Shown one piece after another: positions 1 to 14,028 of a stretch of DNA of 17,976 nt; the stretch's first letter is position 1; the number at the start of each line of letters is the position of its first letter. The position numbers and the translations under genes were made by a program. This DNA is from JACCXJ01 sp052387115 (GTDB taxonomy: Bacteria > Pseudomonadota > Gammaproteobacteria > JACCXJ01), in NCBI GenBank assembly GCA_052387115.1, contig JBQTJM010000273.1:1-17976 (forward strand), in the 5' to 3' direction. The notes below the pieces were generated by a model. It worked only from the letters and a program-made list of their open reading frames with translations, did not search any database and was not told the DNA's origin.

Positions 1-150
1 CAGATGGATACCGAAACCGCGCCCACGGCTGTTTCCGTGGCGAGCCGCTACGAAGAATCGCATGGCATCGTTGGTGATCCTCCTGGTCGTGAGACGAGCG
101 AATCGAGGCCAACATCAGTCCTGGATCTGCAACAATGGATACAAAAGTAA
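1..150 (+). CDS. C-terminal end of an unidentified upstream protein (5' truncated)
   Basis: Frame 1 is open from the window edge to a TAA at 148-150, giving 49 codons whose last residues read SVLDLQQWIQK. The peptide is polar, with a helical-looking end, and has no motif I recognise, so no function is assigned. The frame is short and its third-position GC is not strongly biased, so coding is only moderately supported. If real, the gene ends 140 bp before the MbtH-like gene, and the palindromic leader follows directly. That gap suggests it is a separate transcription unit rather than the first gene of the NRPS operon. A second frame is also open here, but it only runs into the MbtH-like gene. 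Confidence 0.35.
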   Translation, partial: QMDTETAPTAVSVASRYEESHGIVGDPPGRETSESRPTSVLDLQQWIQK

Positions 151-162
151 GCTAGAGGGGGG

Positions 163-193
163 TGCGACAAATTGCCGCGCGACAAAATGTCGC
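163..193. promoter_or_regulatory. Tandem palindromes upstream of the NRPS operon, likely regulator-binding sites
   Basis: Two related palindromes sit side by side in the 139-bp non-coding leader (151-289). At 179-193 GCGACA-AAA-TGTCGC is perfect. At 164-178 GCGACAA-A-TTGCCGC is the same sequence with one mismatch pair. Their centres (171 and 186) are 15 bp apart. This arrangement fits a dimeric DNA-binding protein bound in tandem, about 100 bp before the first start codon. I could not identify a convincing sigma70 promoter; TGATACAAG at 223-231 is only a weak extended -10 candidate. I found no GG-N10-GC sigma54 core between 194 and 289 and no Fur-box-like sequence. The regulator is unknown. 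Confidence 0.5.
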
Positions 194-289
194 ATTCCCA
201 ACGTGGGCTTGTTCCGGTATGGTGATACAAGCAGAGCGCATACGCGTTCGGTCTGGCATAACTGGTCTGAGTCGCGGGGGAGGAGTCTC

Positions 290-541
290 ATGGCGTGGGA
301 CGATGAGGAGGACACGACCACGTACGTGGTCGTTATGAATCACGAAGAGCAGTATTCGATCTGGCCCGACTACAAGGAAATCCCCAAGGGATGGCGGGCC
401 GTAGGTAAGACCGGAAAGAAAGACGAGTGTCTCGCCTACATCAAGGAGGTGTGGACGGACATGCGGCCGCTCAGCCTTCGCAAACAGATGGCAGAGGCGG
501 AAGCAAGAGGAAACACAGAACGAGAAGTGGAAGCCCATTAA
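290..541 (+). CDS. MbtH-like protein, NRPS adenylation-domain chaperone
   Basis: This is an 83-residue cytoplasmic protein of the usual MbtH length. It carries the family signature in order: VVMNHEEQYSIWPDYKEIP, GWRAVGKTGKKDECLAYI and VWTDMRPLSLR, including the conserved SIWP, P-GW and WTDMRP elements. MbtH proteins bind the A domains of NRPSs and are often needed for their solubility or amino-acid activation; the partners here should be the A domains in the two synthetases downstream. I chose the ATG at 290 because GGGGGAGGAG (276-285) ends four bases before it and the family homology begins there. The same frame stays open upstream, but that part has no MbtH similarity. The stop lies 18 bp before the loading NRPS, so the gene is the first member of the operon. 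Confidence 0.95.
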   Translation: MAWDDEEDTTTYVVVMNHEEQYSIWPDYKEIPKGWRAVGKTGKKDECLAYIKEVWTDMRPLSLRKQMAEAEARGNTEREVEAH

Positions 542-559
542 GCGAGAGGGGACTGGGAA

Positions 560-3500
560 ATGTCAGCTCGTGTAGGTTGGGGTGAGGTACGAACCCCAAC
601 ATTTGGCGGCGGTGGGTTTAACGTTGGGGTTCCTTCGTCACCCCAACCTACGACACTCGGTCAGGCGCGAACGAGTACGCAAGCGTTCGATCCTGCGTGC
701 TCAGGCTCAAACCTCGTGAGCTTGTTGCGGCAGCGGGCGACACTCGCACCGGAGGCCTGCGCCTACGTCTTCCTCGCTGACGGCGAGTGCCAAGAACAGC
801 GCCTCTGCTATGGGGAGCTCGACACCCTGGCGCGCGTCATCGCCGCACGTCTGCAGGGGCTCGACGGGACCGGTGAGCGCGCGCTGCTCCTCTATCCCCC
901 AGGTCTCGATTACATCGCCGCGTTCTTCGGCTGCCTCTATGCTGGCGTAGTAGCGGTCCCTGCCTATCCGCCCTCCCGTCACCACCTGCATCGACTCAGG
1001 GCAATCGTTCACGATGCAGCGCCGGCCATGGTGCTTACCACCGCCGAATGGCGTGCAAAGTTGCTGGACAGCTACGAGGAGAGCTGGGGACGAGACGGGC
1101 TCGAGTGGCTGGCCACCGATACGCCTGTGGGAGATGGCACGGCCCCCTGGGTGCGTCCCGCCGTGGGGCCGGACAGCCTCGCCTTCCTGCAATACACCTC
1201 GGGCTCTACCGGCAACCCGAAGGGCGTGATGGTGAGCCATGGCAACCTCATGGCCAATCAGCGAGCCATCCAAGAGGCCTTCCGCCATACGGAAGAGACG
1301 ATCGTCGTCGGTTGGCTGCCGCTCTATCACGACATGGGGCTCATCGGGAACCTCCTGCAGCCGCTCTATCTCGGCGCCACCGCCATCCTGATGCCGCCTC
1401 TGGCGTTTCTGGAGCAGCCGATCCGTTGGCTCCGAGCGATATCCAAGTACCGCGCGGCCACCTCCGGTGGGCCTAATTTCGCCTACGAGCTCTGCACTCG
1501 CAAAGTCGCGGCCGAGCAAAAGCGCGAGCTGGATCTAAGTTCCTGGACGCTGGCCTTCAACGGCTCCGAACCCGTGCGCGCCGCCACCATGGAGCGCTTC
1601 AGTGCCGCCTTTGCCGAGTGCGGCTTCCGCCGCCAGGCCTTCTTCCCCTGCTATGGGCTCGCGGAGGCCACGCTGTTCGTCACGGGCCGGAGGCTTGCGG
1701 TCAAATCAGATGTAGGGTGCGCTGCGCGCACCGGCCAAGGCGAAACCGATCCCCCTGGTGCAAATCACCCTGCGTCGTCCGTAAGCTGCGGCCGCACGTT
1801 TGCAGACCACGAAATCCGCATCGTCGATCCCAAGACGGGTGTCCCCCGTCCCGACGGCCGAGAGGGAGAGATCTGGATCGCTGGCCCCAGCGTCGCCCAA
1901 GGCTATTGGAACCGGCCGGAGGAATCGGAAGGAACCTTCCGTGCGAGGCTAGAGACCGGAGACTTGAGGCTTGAGGTGGAAGACCAGTCTCCGCTCTCCG
2001 GCCTGCGGCCTGAAACGTCGTTTCTCCGCACGGATGATCTGGGGATCCTCCATCGAGGGGATCTATTCGTCACGGGTCGCATCAAGGATCTGATCATCCT
2101 GCGCGGCCGCAACTATTATCCCCATGACCTCGAGCAAGCCTTAGAGGAAGGCGTAGCGGAGCTCAGACCCGGATGCAGCGCGGCGTTCTCCGTGGAACAG
2201 GCGGGTGAGGAGGCGCTGGTGGTCGTCGCCGAGCTCAGGCGCGATGCCTTACGGGAGCGAGACACGCAAGAAATACTGACTGCCGTGCGACAAGCGCTGG
2301 CCGAAGTCTGCGATGCACCTGTCGGCGAGCTGGCCCTGGTGCCGCCGGGCTCGGTCCCGAAGACCTCGAGCGGCAAGGTCCGGCGCCAGGCCTGCAAAGA
2401 GGCCTATCTCGCTGGCCAGTTAAAAATCCTGGCGCGCTCGAGCGACACCGGTGCACCGCTCCCCGCGCCGAACAGCTCTGAAGACAGCGCCGCTCATCTC
2501 TTGCGCGACGCGCTGCGTGCGTTGACTAAGGACCAACGCGCACCGCTCATCACCCGTTTCCTGCTCTCTAAGTTGGCGCAACTGCTGCGGGTGCCCGAGG
2601 CTAGCCTCGCCCCCGGGACCGCTATCCGCACCTTGGGCCTCGATTCCCTTCGCGCCGTCGAGCTCAAGCACGCCGTCGACGCATTGCTCGGCGCGGAGGC
2701 CCCGGTCTCTCTCTTTCTGGGTGACCGGACCCTCGCGGAGCTGGCGCAGGCTCTAGCCGAACTGAGGCTGGAGGTTGCAGACCGCGGGCCGGAGCCCCAT
2801 GGGGACCAAACACTTCTCGCCTCCAGTCTCCAGCCTCCACTCTCCAGTCTCTCTCACCCCCAGCAGGCGATATGGACGGTGCACCAACTGGAGCCACGGA
2901 GCATCGCCTACAACCTGCACCTCGCCCTGCGCCTTCATGGCCATCTCGACCCGGCGGTATTGCACCGCGCTTTCGATCTCCTGCTGGAGCGGCATGACCA
3001 GCTCCGGACACGCTACCGCGCGGAGCGCGAGGCCGTGCAAAAGACGCCTATGTCGCAGGCCGATTGGCCGGCGTATTTCTCGGTGGTGGACGCGGCCGGC
3101 TGGTCCGAGTCGAGGCTCCAGGCGGATCTCACGCGGCGGGTGTGCGAGCCCTTCGACTTGGCCGGCGGGCCGGTGCTGCGCGTGACCTGTTACTGCCAGG
3201 AGGAGCGCCACCATATCCTCCTCTTTTGTGCCCATCATATCGCGGTGGATTTATGGTCGTGCCTGATCCTGTTGGGCGAGCTGAAGTCGATCGTTGCGGG
3301 CTTGATGTCGGGACAGGTACCGAGTGTCCCGGCACTCTCAGCGGGCTATCGGGATTTCGTGGCGTGGCAGCAGAGCTATCTGCAGAGTAGGGCCAGCGAG
3401 GGCGCATGGGACTATTGGCGTGCGCGGCTCTCGGGTACCCTGCCGATCTTGGCATTAGCCACCGATCTTCCCCGTCCGCCCGTGCCTGTGTATCGGGGCG

Positions 3501-6130
3501 CCTCCCACGCACTGCATCTGGATCGAGATCTCACAGAGAAGGTCAAGGAACTGGGCCGGCAGTGCGGCGCGACCCTCTTCATGACCCTGCTTACCGCCTA
3601 CAAGGTGCTGTTGCACCGCTACACCCACCAGAATGACATCATCGTCGGTACGCCCGGCAACGGCCGTCCCCAAGCACGTTTCGCAAACCTTGTCGGCAAC
3701 TTCGTCAATCCCATCGCCTTGCGCAGCTACCCCAAGCCGGAGCTTACCTTCACGACGTATCTGGAGCAGGTGCGGGATGCGGTACTCGGTGCCTTACCCC
3801 ACGCGGATTATCCCTTTTCCATGTTGGTCGAACGCCTCCAGCCGGAGCGTGTCGCGGGCCGCTGGCCCATTTACCAGACCTGGCTGGTATTACAGCAGGG
3901 GCGGTCCGGTGTGGACGACGGATTGGCTCACCTGCTCCTCGGAGAGGAAAGCGACGGCCAAACCTGGGGTAACTGGACCATCACCCCACAACCCGTTCAC
4001 GAGCACGTCGAGAACTTCGATCTCAGACTCATGGCGGCCGAGGATGAGAGAGGCCTCCTGCTCTCTTTCCGGTACCGCCGCGACCTGTTCGAGTCCCAGA
4101 CCATCGCGCGTCTCGCCGGTCACTTCCAAGTCTTGCTCGAAGGCATCGTCGCTCGGCCCGAGTCGCACCTTTGTGAGCTGCCGCTCCTGACCGAAGCCGA
4201 ACGAAGACAGCAGCTCATCGAATGGAATGCCACGGAGGCGGCCTATCCGAAGGACAGGTGCCTGCACGAGCTCTTTGAGGCGCAGGCGGGAAGGACGCCT
4301 GCGCGGGTGGCTGTCGCGTGCGAGGGCGAGCAGTTGACCTACGCCGAGCTCAACGCCCGCGCCAACCAGCTTGCGCATCACCTGCGGGGTCAAGGGGTGC
4401 GGCCAGAGATCGTGGTCGCTCTCTGTGTGGAGCGCTCGCTGGACATGATCATCGGCATCCTGGGGATCCTCAAGGCGGGGGCCGCCTATGTTCCGATCGG
4501 CCCGAGCGATCCGCAGGAGCGGATCGCCTATCTGCTCTCCGACTCCGAGGCCCCGGTGGTCCTCACGCACGAAGGGCTGCTGCACAGGCTCCCGCCACAC
4601 CAAGCCAAGGTGGTTTGCCTGGATCGAGATCGCGAGATCATCGCTGAGGAGCCCCATGCCAACCTTCCGAACCCGGCCACACCGACCCATCTTGCCTACG
4701 TCATCTATACCTCGGGCTCGACCGGAAAACCCAAGGGGGTTGCCGTCACTCACGGTAACGCCGTCCATTCCACCTGGGCACGGTTTAGCGCCTATCAGCA
4801 CCCAGTGGAGGGCTTTCTGTTGCTTTCTGCCTTTGCCTTCGACAGCTCGGTGGCCGGGATCTTCTGGACCTTGTGTCAGGGCGGGCGCTTATGTCTGCCG
4901 CCGGAGGGCGGCGAAAAGGAGCCCCGGACGCTGGATGAGCTGTTATCCGACGGGCAGGTCACCCATCTGCTGTGTCTGCCTTCGCTTTATGGCTTGTTGC
5001 TGGAGAGTGTCCCGCAGGCCCAGCTCCGCGGCCTCGAGGCCGTCATCGTCGCAGGTGAGGCATGCCCCCGCGCCCTAGTGACCCGCCACCACCTCCGGTT
5101 GCCGCACGCGCCCCTTTTCAACGAGTACGGGCCGACGGAGGCCACGGTCTGGAGCAGCGTTTATCGAGCTCAACCCGCAGACGGCGACAAACCAGTCCCG
5201 ATCGGCAGGCCCATCGCGAATGTCCAGATATATCGGCTCGATGGGCATTTGAATCCGGTCCCGGCCGCGGTGGCCGGGGAGCTGTGCATCGGCGGGGCGG
5301 GCCTGGCGCGGGGGTATTTGCGCCGTCCCGAGCTGACCGCAGAACGCTTCATCCCGAATCCCTTCGGTGATCCCGGCAGCCGGCTCTATCGAACCGGGGA
5401 CCTCGCGCGCTACCGTCCCGATGGCAACATCGAGTTCCTGGGACGCATCGACCACCAAGTGAAAGTCCGAGGCTTTCGCATCGAGCTCGGAGAGATCGAA
5501 GCGAAGCTGCGGCAGCACCCGCACGTCAAGGAAGCAGTGGTCCTGGCCCGCGAAGACCGCCCGGGTGATAGGCATCTGGTGGCTTATTTAGCCCCTCAGA
5601 GGGGACAGGAGGGCGGAGGTGAAAGCCCGCTAACCGCCGAGCATCTGCGGGATTTCCTGAAGGATACCCTGCCCGATTTCATGGTGCCCTCGGCCTTTCT
5701 GTTGCTGGAGGCCCTACCGTTCCTGCCCAACGGCAAAGTGGACCGCAAGGCACTGCCCGCACCCGAGACGGGCACATCGACGCGGGACGGAAAGGCGATG
5801 GAGCCTCGCCATGCGGTCGACCAGGCGCTCGTCGAGATCTGGACCGAGGTACTGGGCGCCAAATCGATCGGCATCCATGACAACTTCTTTGATCTCGGCG
5901 GGCACTCGCTTTCCGCGATCCAGGTCATGGTACGGCTCCAGGATAGGTTCAACGTCGAGCTGCCCGTCGCGAGCCTATTCGAGGCTCCCACCATTGCGGA
6001 GTTGGCGATGCTGGTGACGCAGCAGCAGGCCGACGGTCAGGGCAGCCAGGGGCTCGACTCCTTATTGGACGAGATCGAACAGCTCTCGGACGAGGAGGCA
6101 CATCTCCTACTCGATGGGCCGCAAGCCTGA
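560..6130 (+). CDS. Loading NRPS: FAAL-ACP-C-A-PCP (acyl chain plus residue 1)
   Basis: This 1856-residue synthetase starts a lipopeptide. Domains seen: fatty acyl-AMP ligase at about 51-625 (A3 motif YTSGSTGNPKG at 212-222, LPLYHDMGLIGNLLQPLYLG, TGRIKDLIILRGRNYYP); ACP at about 640-735 with phosphopantetheine Ser696 in LGLDSL; condensation domain at about 765-1210 with HHIAVDLWS at 892-900; adenylation domain at about 1230-1735 (YTSGSTGKPKG at 1383, NEYGPTEATVW, NGKVDRK); PCP with Ser1783 in LGGHSL. The A-domain pocket reads D-S-A-L-I-A-E-V-W-K by eye and matches no substrate I can name. The start at 560 is supported by GAGAGGGGA about nine bases upstream and by the 18-bp gap after the MbtH gene. 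The FAAL half carries several in-frame palindromic repeats. The tail SLLDEIEQLSDEEAHLLL may be a docking helix. No thioesterase is present. Confidence 0.95.
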   Translation: MSARVGWGEVRTPTFGGGGFNVGVPSSPQPTTLGQARTSTQAFDPACSGSNLVSLLRQRATLAPEACAYVFLADGECQEQRLCYGELDTLARVIAARLQGLDGTGERALLLYPPGLDYIAAFFGCLYAGVVAVPAYPPSRHHLHRLRAIVHDAAPAMVLTTAEWRAKLLDSYEESWGRDGLEWLATDTPVGDGTAPWVRPAVGPDSLAFLQYTSGSTGNPKGVMVSHGNLMANQRAIQEAFRHTEETIVVGWLPLYHDMGLIGNLLQPLYLGATAILMPPLAFLEQPIRWLRAISKYRAATSGGPNFAYELCTRKVAAEQKRELDLSSWTLAFNGSEPVRAATMERFSAAFAECGFRRQAFFPCYGLAEATLFVTGRRLAVKSDVGCAARTGQGETDPPGANHPASSVSCGRTFADHEIRIVDPKTGVPRPDGREGEIWIAGPSVAQGYWNRPEESEGTFRARLETGDLRLEVEDQSPLSGLRPETSFLRTDDLGILHRGDLFVTGRIKDLIILRGRNYYPHDLEQALEEGVAELRPGCSAAFSVEQAGEEALVVVAELRRDALRERDTQEILTAVRQALAEVCDAPVGELALVPPGSVPKTSSGKVRRQACKEAYLAGQLKILARSSDTGAPLPAPNSSEDSAAHLLRDALRALTKDQRAPLITRFLLSKLAQLLRVPEASLAPGTAIRTLGLDSLRAVELKHAVDALLGAEAPVSLFLGDRTLAELAQALAELRLEVADRGPEPHGDQTLLASSLQPPLSSLSHPQQAIWTVHQLEPRSIAYNLHLALRLHGHLDPAVLHRAFDLLLERHDQLRTRYRAEREAVQKTPMSQADWPAYFSVVDAAGWSESRLQADLTRRVCEPFDLAGGPVLRVTCYCQEERHHILLFCAHHIAVDLWSCLILLGELKSIVAGLMSGQVPSVPALSAGYRDFVAWQQSYLQSRASEGAWDYWRARLSGTLPILALATDLPRPPVPVYRGASHALHLDRDLTEKVKELGRQCGATLFMTLLTAYKVLLHRYTHQNDIIVGTPGNGRPQARFANLVGNFVNPIALRSYPKPELTFTTYLEQVRDAVLGALPHADYPFSMLVERLQPERVAGRWPIYQTWLVLQQGRSGVDDGLAHLLLGEESDGQTWGNWTITPQPVHEHVENFDLRLMAAEDERGLLLSFRYRRDLFESQTIARLAGHFQVLLEGIVARPESHLCELPLLTEAERRQQLIEWNATEAAYPKDRCLHELFEAQAGRTPARVAVACEGEQLTYAELNARANQLAHHLRGQGVRPEIVVALCVERSLDMIIGILGILKAGAAYVPIGPSDPQERIAYLLSDSEAPVVLTHEGLLHRLPPHQAKVVCLDRDREIIAEEPHANLPNPATPTHLAYVIYTSGSTGKPKGVAVTHGNAVHSTWARFSAYQHPVEGFLLLSAFAFDSSVAGIFWTLCQGGRLCLPPEGGEKEPRTLDELLSDGQVTHLLCLPSLYGLLLESVPQAQLRGLEAVIVAGEACPRALVTRHHLRLPHAPLFNEYGPTEATVWSSVYRAQPADGDKPVPIGRPIANVQIYRLDGHLNPVPAAVAGELCIGGAGLARGYLRRPELTAERFIPNPFGDPGSRLYRTGDLARYRPDGNIEFLGRIDHQVKVRGFRIELGEIEAKLRQHPHVKEAVVLAREDRPGDRHLVAYLAPQRGQEGGGESPLTAEHLRDFLKDTLPDFMVPSAFLLLEALPFLPNGKVDRKALPAPETGTSTRDGKAMEPRHAVDQALVEIWTEVLGAKSIGIHDNFFDLGGHSLSAIQVMVRLQDRFNVELPVASLFEAPTIAELAMLVTQQQADGQGSQGLDSLLDEIEQLSDEEAHLLLDGPQA
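571..652. repeat. Palindromic repeat inserted in frame just after the NRPS start codon
   Basis: Two 32-base arms (571-602 and 621-652) are inverted copies that match at 27 of 32 positions, separated by an 18-base loop. Each arm holds the core GTAGGTTGGGGTGA paired with TCACCCCAACCTAC. Repeats with this type of core are usually intergenic in proteobacteria. Here it begins 11 bases after the A of the ATG and is translated as a Gly/Pro/Val-rich peptide at about residues 5-31, ahead of the FAAL fold. The transcript would form a strong hairpin just inside the coding region, which could affect translation or stability. Confidence 0.85.
1711..1780. repeat. REP-like hairpin sequence within the FAAL coding region
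   Basis: A perfect hairpin GGTGCGC-TGC-GCGCACC lies at 1716-1732. It is nested in a larger, decayed palindrome in which AGGGTG (1714-1719) pairs with CACCCT (1766-1771) and GCACC (1728-1732) pairs with GGTGC (1757-1761). The TGTAGGGTGCGC core resembles dispersed intergenic repeats of proteobacteria. It is translated in frame as a Gly/Ala/Pro-rich segment at about residues 383-407, between the LFVTGRR and SCGRTFADHE parts of the FAAL, a place where family members vary in length. Confidence 0.6.
1952..2012. repeat. Purine-rich palindromic repeat inserted in frame in the FAAL
   Basis: A GAGACCGGAGACTTGAGG-type strand is followed by its approximate inverse. CGGAGACT at 1957-1964 is exactly repaired by AGTCTCCG at 1986-1993. 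Bases 1966-1985 match 2764-2783 at 17 of 20 positions, so the two sites belong to one repeat family. The insert is translated between FRARL and FLRTDD. FAAL relatives usually have only a few residues there, so about 16 extra residues sit in a surface loop just before the TGRIKDLII hinge. Confidence 0.7.
2764..2856. repeat. Second copy of the purine-rich palindromic repeat, in the ACP-C linker
   Basis: GAGGCTGGAG at 2764-2773 is exactly inverted as CTCCAGCCTC at 2828-2837. CTCCAGTCTC occurs twice in direct orientation (2821-2830 and 2842-2851). The left side shares 17 of 20 bases with 1966-1985. The element is translated in frame as a Leu/Ser/Pro-rich linker (about residues 735-765) between the ACP and the first condensation domain, where extra length should be tolerated. 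Confidence 0.7.
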
Positions 6131-6133
6131 AGG

Positions 6134-7783
6134 ATGCCTGTGAGCGCACAGCCCCTCTACCGTCTCGCCGATCACACCGCCGTCGAGCCCCTGATCGACA
6201 AGTGGGTGGCGTGGCCGCATACCTTTTCGCCGGTGCCCTACAGCCTGCATCTGCTGAACTATCAGAGGAAGGTACTGATCTCTTACCTGCAAAACCCGGC
6301 CATCCACGTCAAGTCGTGCCGCAACCCGAAGCTCCTCGGCGGCCCGTTCGTAGACATCCCGGAGGATCGGGCCGACGAGGTCAGGAAAATGCTCACGGCC
6401 ATCGAGCAGAATCACCGTGATCTGATCGATCTGGCCACGGGACTGACGGAGTTTCAGAACATGCTCGCGCGAGAGGCGAAGGGGCAGAGCCTGGAGCCTT
6501 ACTACGAACACCTGCCGAGGTCACTGCGAGGTTACGTGGAGCTCGTGTACGACTACCACAACCGTCCGTTGGTCCGATGCATCGAGAGCCTGTTGTACGA
6601 GAGCCCTCATTACAAGCGGGAGATCCAGTCGTTCCGTATATTCGCGCAGGAACGGGACGACTCCCGATCCTATTACATGAGCACGCCTCGGCTGGCTGGA
6701 CCCGGCGATATCGAATGGATCATGCCCTTCGACGCCCCCGAAGTGGATGAGCTGTACGCGCTCGATGTTCGCCCTCAGCCGCTGGGCCATATACGTGAAG
6801 TCCTGGGAGTGACAAGGGATGATGGAGTACGGCTTCCGCCGCTCCTGTCAAGCGAGCCCCTAGCGCTTACGAAGCGCTGGGAAGGTGCCGGGATACGCCT
6901 GCGGTACTTCGGTCACGCCTGTGTCCTGCTCGAGTGGCGGGGCGTGTCGATCCTGACGGATCCGTTCATTCCCGTCCTACCCGAGCAAGGAGGCATCGAG
7001 AGGTTCTCCTTCGAGGATCTTCCCACGCGGATCGACTATGTCCTCATCACCCATGGGCATCACGACCACTTCGTCTTCGAATCCCTGCTGCGCTTGAGAC
7101 ACAGGATCGGGACGCTGGTCGTCCCGCGCGGCTCGGGGATCTTCTACGGCGATACGTCGTTGAAGCTGCTCGCCCGAAAACTCGGATTCAGGTACGTGCA
7201 GGAGGTGGATGCTTTGGATTCCATTCCCGTGCCCGGCGGCGAGATCATCGCCATCCCCTTCCTCGGGGAGCATTGCGATCTCCCCCATGCCAAGACGGCT
7301 TACGTGGTGCGTTCCGGGAATGAGCAGATCCTCTTCGCCGCCGACTCGTGCTGCCTCGATAAACAAATCTACGAGCACATAACGAACCTCTTGGGCCCGA
7401 TACGGACCGTTTTCATCGGTATGGAGTGTATCGGTGCGCCACTGACATGGGTCTACGCCCCATTGCTGCCTATCAAGCCGGAGCACGGCCACGGCCAGTC
7501 GCGCCGATCGCACGCGGGTGATGCGGCCGCCGCGCTCGATCTTCTCCTGGCAGTGAAGGCGCAACGGGTATACATCTACGCCTTGGGACGTGAGCCCTGG
7601 CTCAAACATTTCCTGGCGCTGGACCCCACGGAGAACGACCCCTACATGCACGAGATCAGGAAGCTCCTGGAGGCCGTTCGTGTGCAGGGGTTCCTGGATG
7701 CACGGCTCCTGTTTGGAAGAAAGGATCTGTACCTGGAAGGAGCGGCGGCCACCAGGAAGCAGCTATGCCGAGGGGAGGCATGA
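6134..7783 (+). CDS. CmlA-type diiron beta-hydroxylase acting on PCP-bound aminoacyl substrate
   Basis: This 549-residue protein has the CmlA layout: an N-terminal substrate domain (WVAWPHTFSPVP, NPKLLGGPFVD, LRGYVELVYDYHNRP) and a C-terminal metallo-beta-lactamase fold. Iron-ligand candidates are His307, His309, Asp311 and His312 in THGHHDH, Glu379 in FLGEH, and Asp404 in FAADS. The Glu in place of the usual beta-lactamase His is the mark of CmlA oxygenases. CmlA (chloramphenicol) and FrsH (FR900359) hydroxylate the beta-carbon of an amino acid tethered to an NRPS carrier. The gene lies between two NRPS genes, 3 bp after the first, so its target is probably residue 1 and/or 2. The start is either ATG 6134 or GTG 6140; the latter has AAGGA five bases upstream. 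The substrate cannot be told from sequence. Confidence 0.88.
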   Translation: MPVSAQPLYRLADHTAVEPLIDKWVAWPHTFSPVPYSLHLLNYQRKVLISYLQNPAIHVKSCRNPKLLGGPFVDIPEDRADEVRKMLTAIEQNHRDLIDLATGLTEFQNMLAREAKGQSLEPYYEHLPRSLRGYVELVYDYHNRPLVRCIESLLYESPHYKREIQSFRIFAQERDDSRSYYMSTPRLAGPGDIEWIMPFDAPEVDELYALDVRPQPLGHIREVLGVTRDDGVRLPPLLSSEPLALTKRWEGAGIRLRYFGHACVLLEWRGVSILTDPFIPVLPEQGGIERFSFEDLPTRIDYVLITHGHHDHFVFESLLRLRHRIGTLVVPRGSGIFYGDTSLKLLARKLGFRYVQEVDALDSIPVPGGEIIAIPFLGEHCDLPHAKTAYVVRSGNEQILFAADSCCLDKQIYEHITNLLGPIRTVFIGMECIGAPLTWVYAPLLPIKPEHGHGQSRRSHAGDAAAALDLLLAVKAQRVYIYALGREPWLKHFLALDPTENDPYMHEIRKLLEAVRVQGFLDARLLFGRKDLYLEGAAATRKQLCRGEA

Positions 7784-7785
7784 GA

Positions 7786-14000
<6,215 letters not shown>

Positions 14001-14028
<28 letters not shown>

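Noticed and set aside
62..289. Upstream in-frame extension of the MbtH-like gene
   Set aside because: The frame is open but the extra residues show no MbtH similarity, the strong ribosome site precedes the ATG at 290, and the tandem palindromes lie within this stretch.
194..289. Sigma54 promoter in the operon leader
   Set aside because: TGGCATAACTGG at 254-265 looked promising, but no GG-N10-GC spacing is satisfied anywhere in this stretch.
2821..2851. CRISPR-like or tandem repeat array
   Set aside because: Only a 10-base unit occurs twice, with no spacers; it is part of a palindromic element translated in frame.
6140..7783. Hydrolytic metallo-beta-lactamase
   Set aside because: The HxHxDH motif is shared, but the N-terminal domain, Glu379 in GEH and the NRPS setting fit CmlA-type oxygenases instead.
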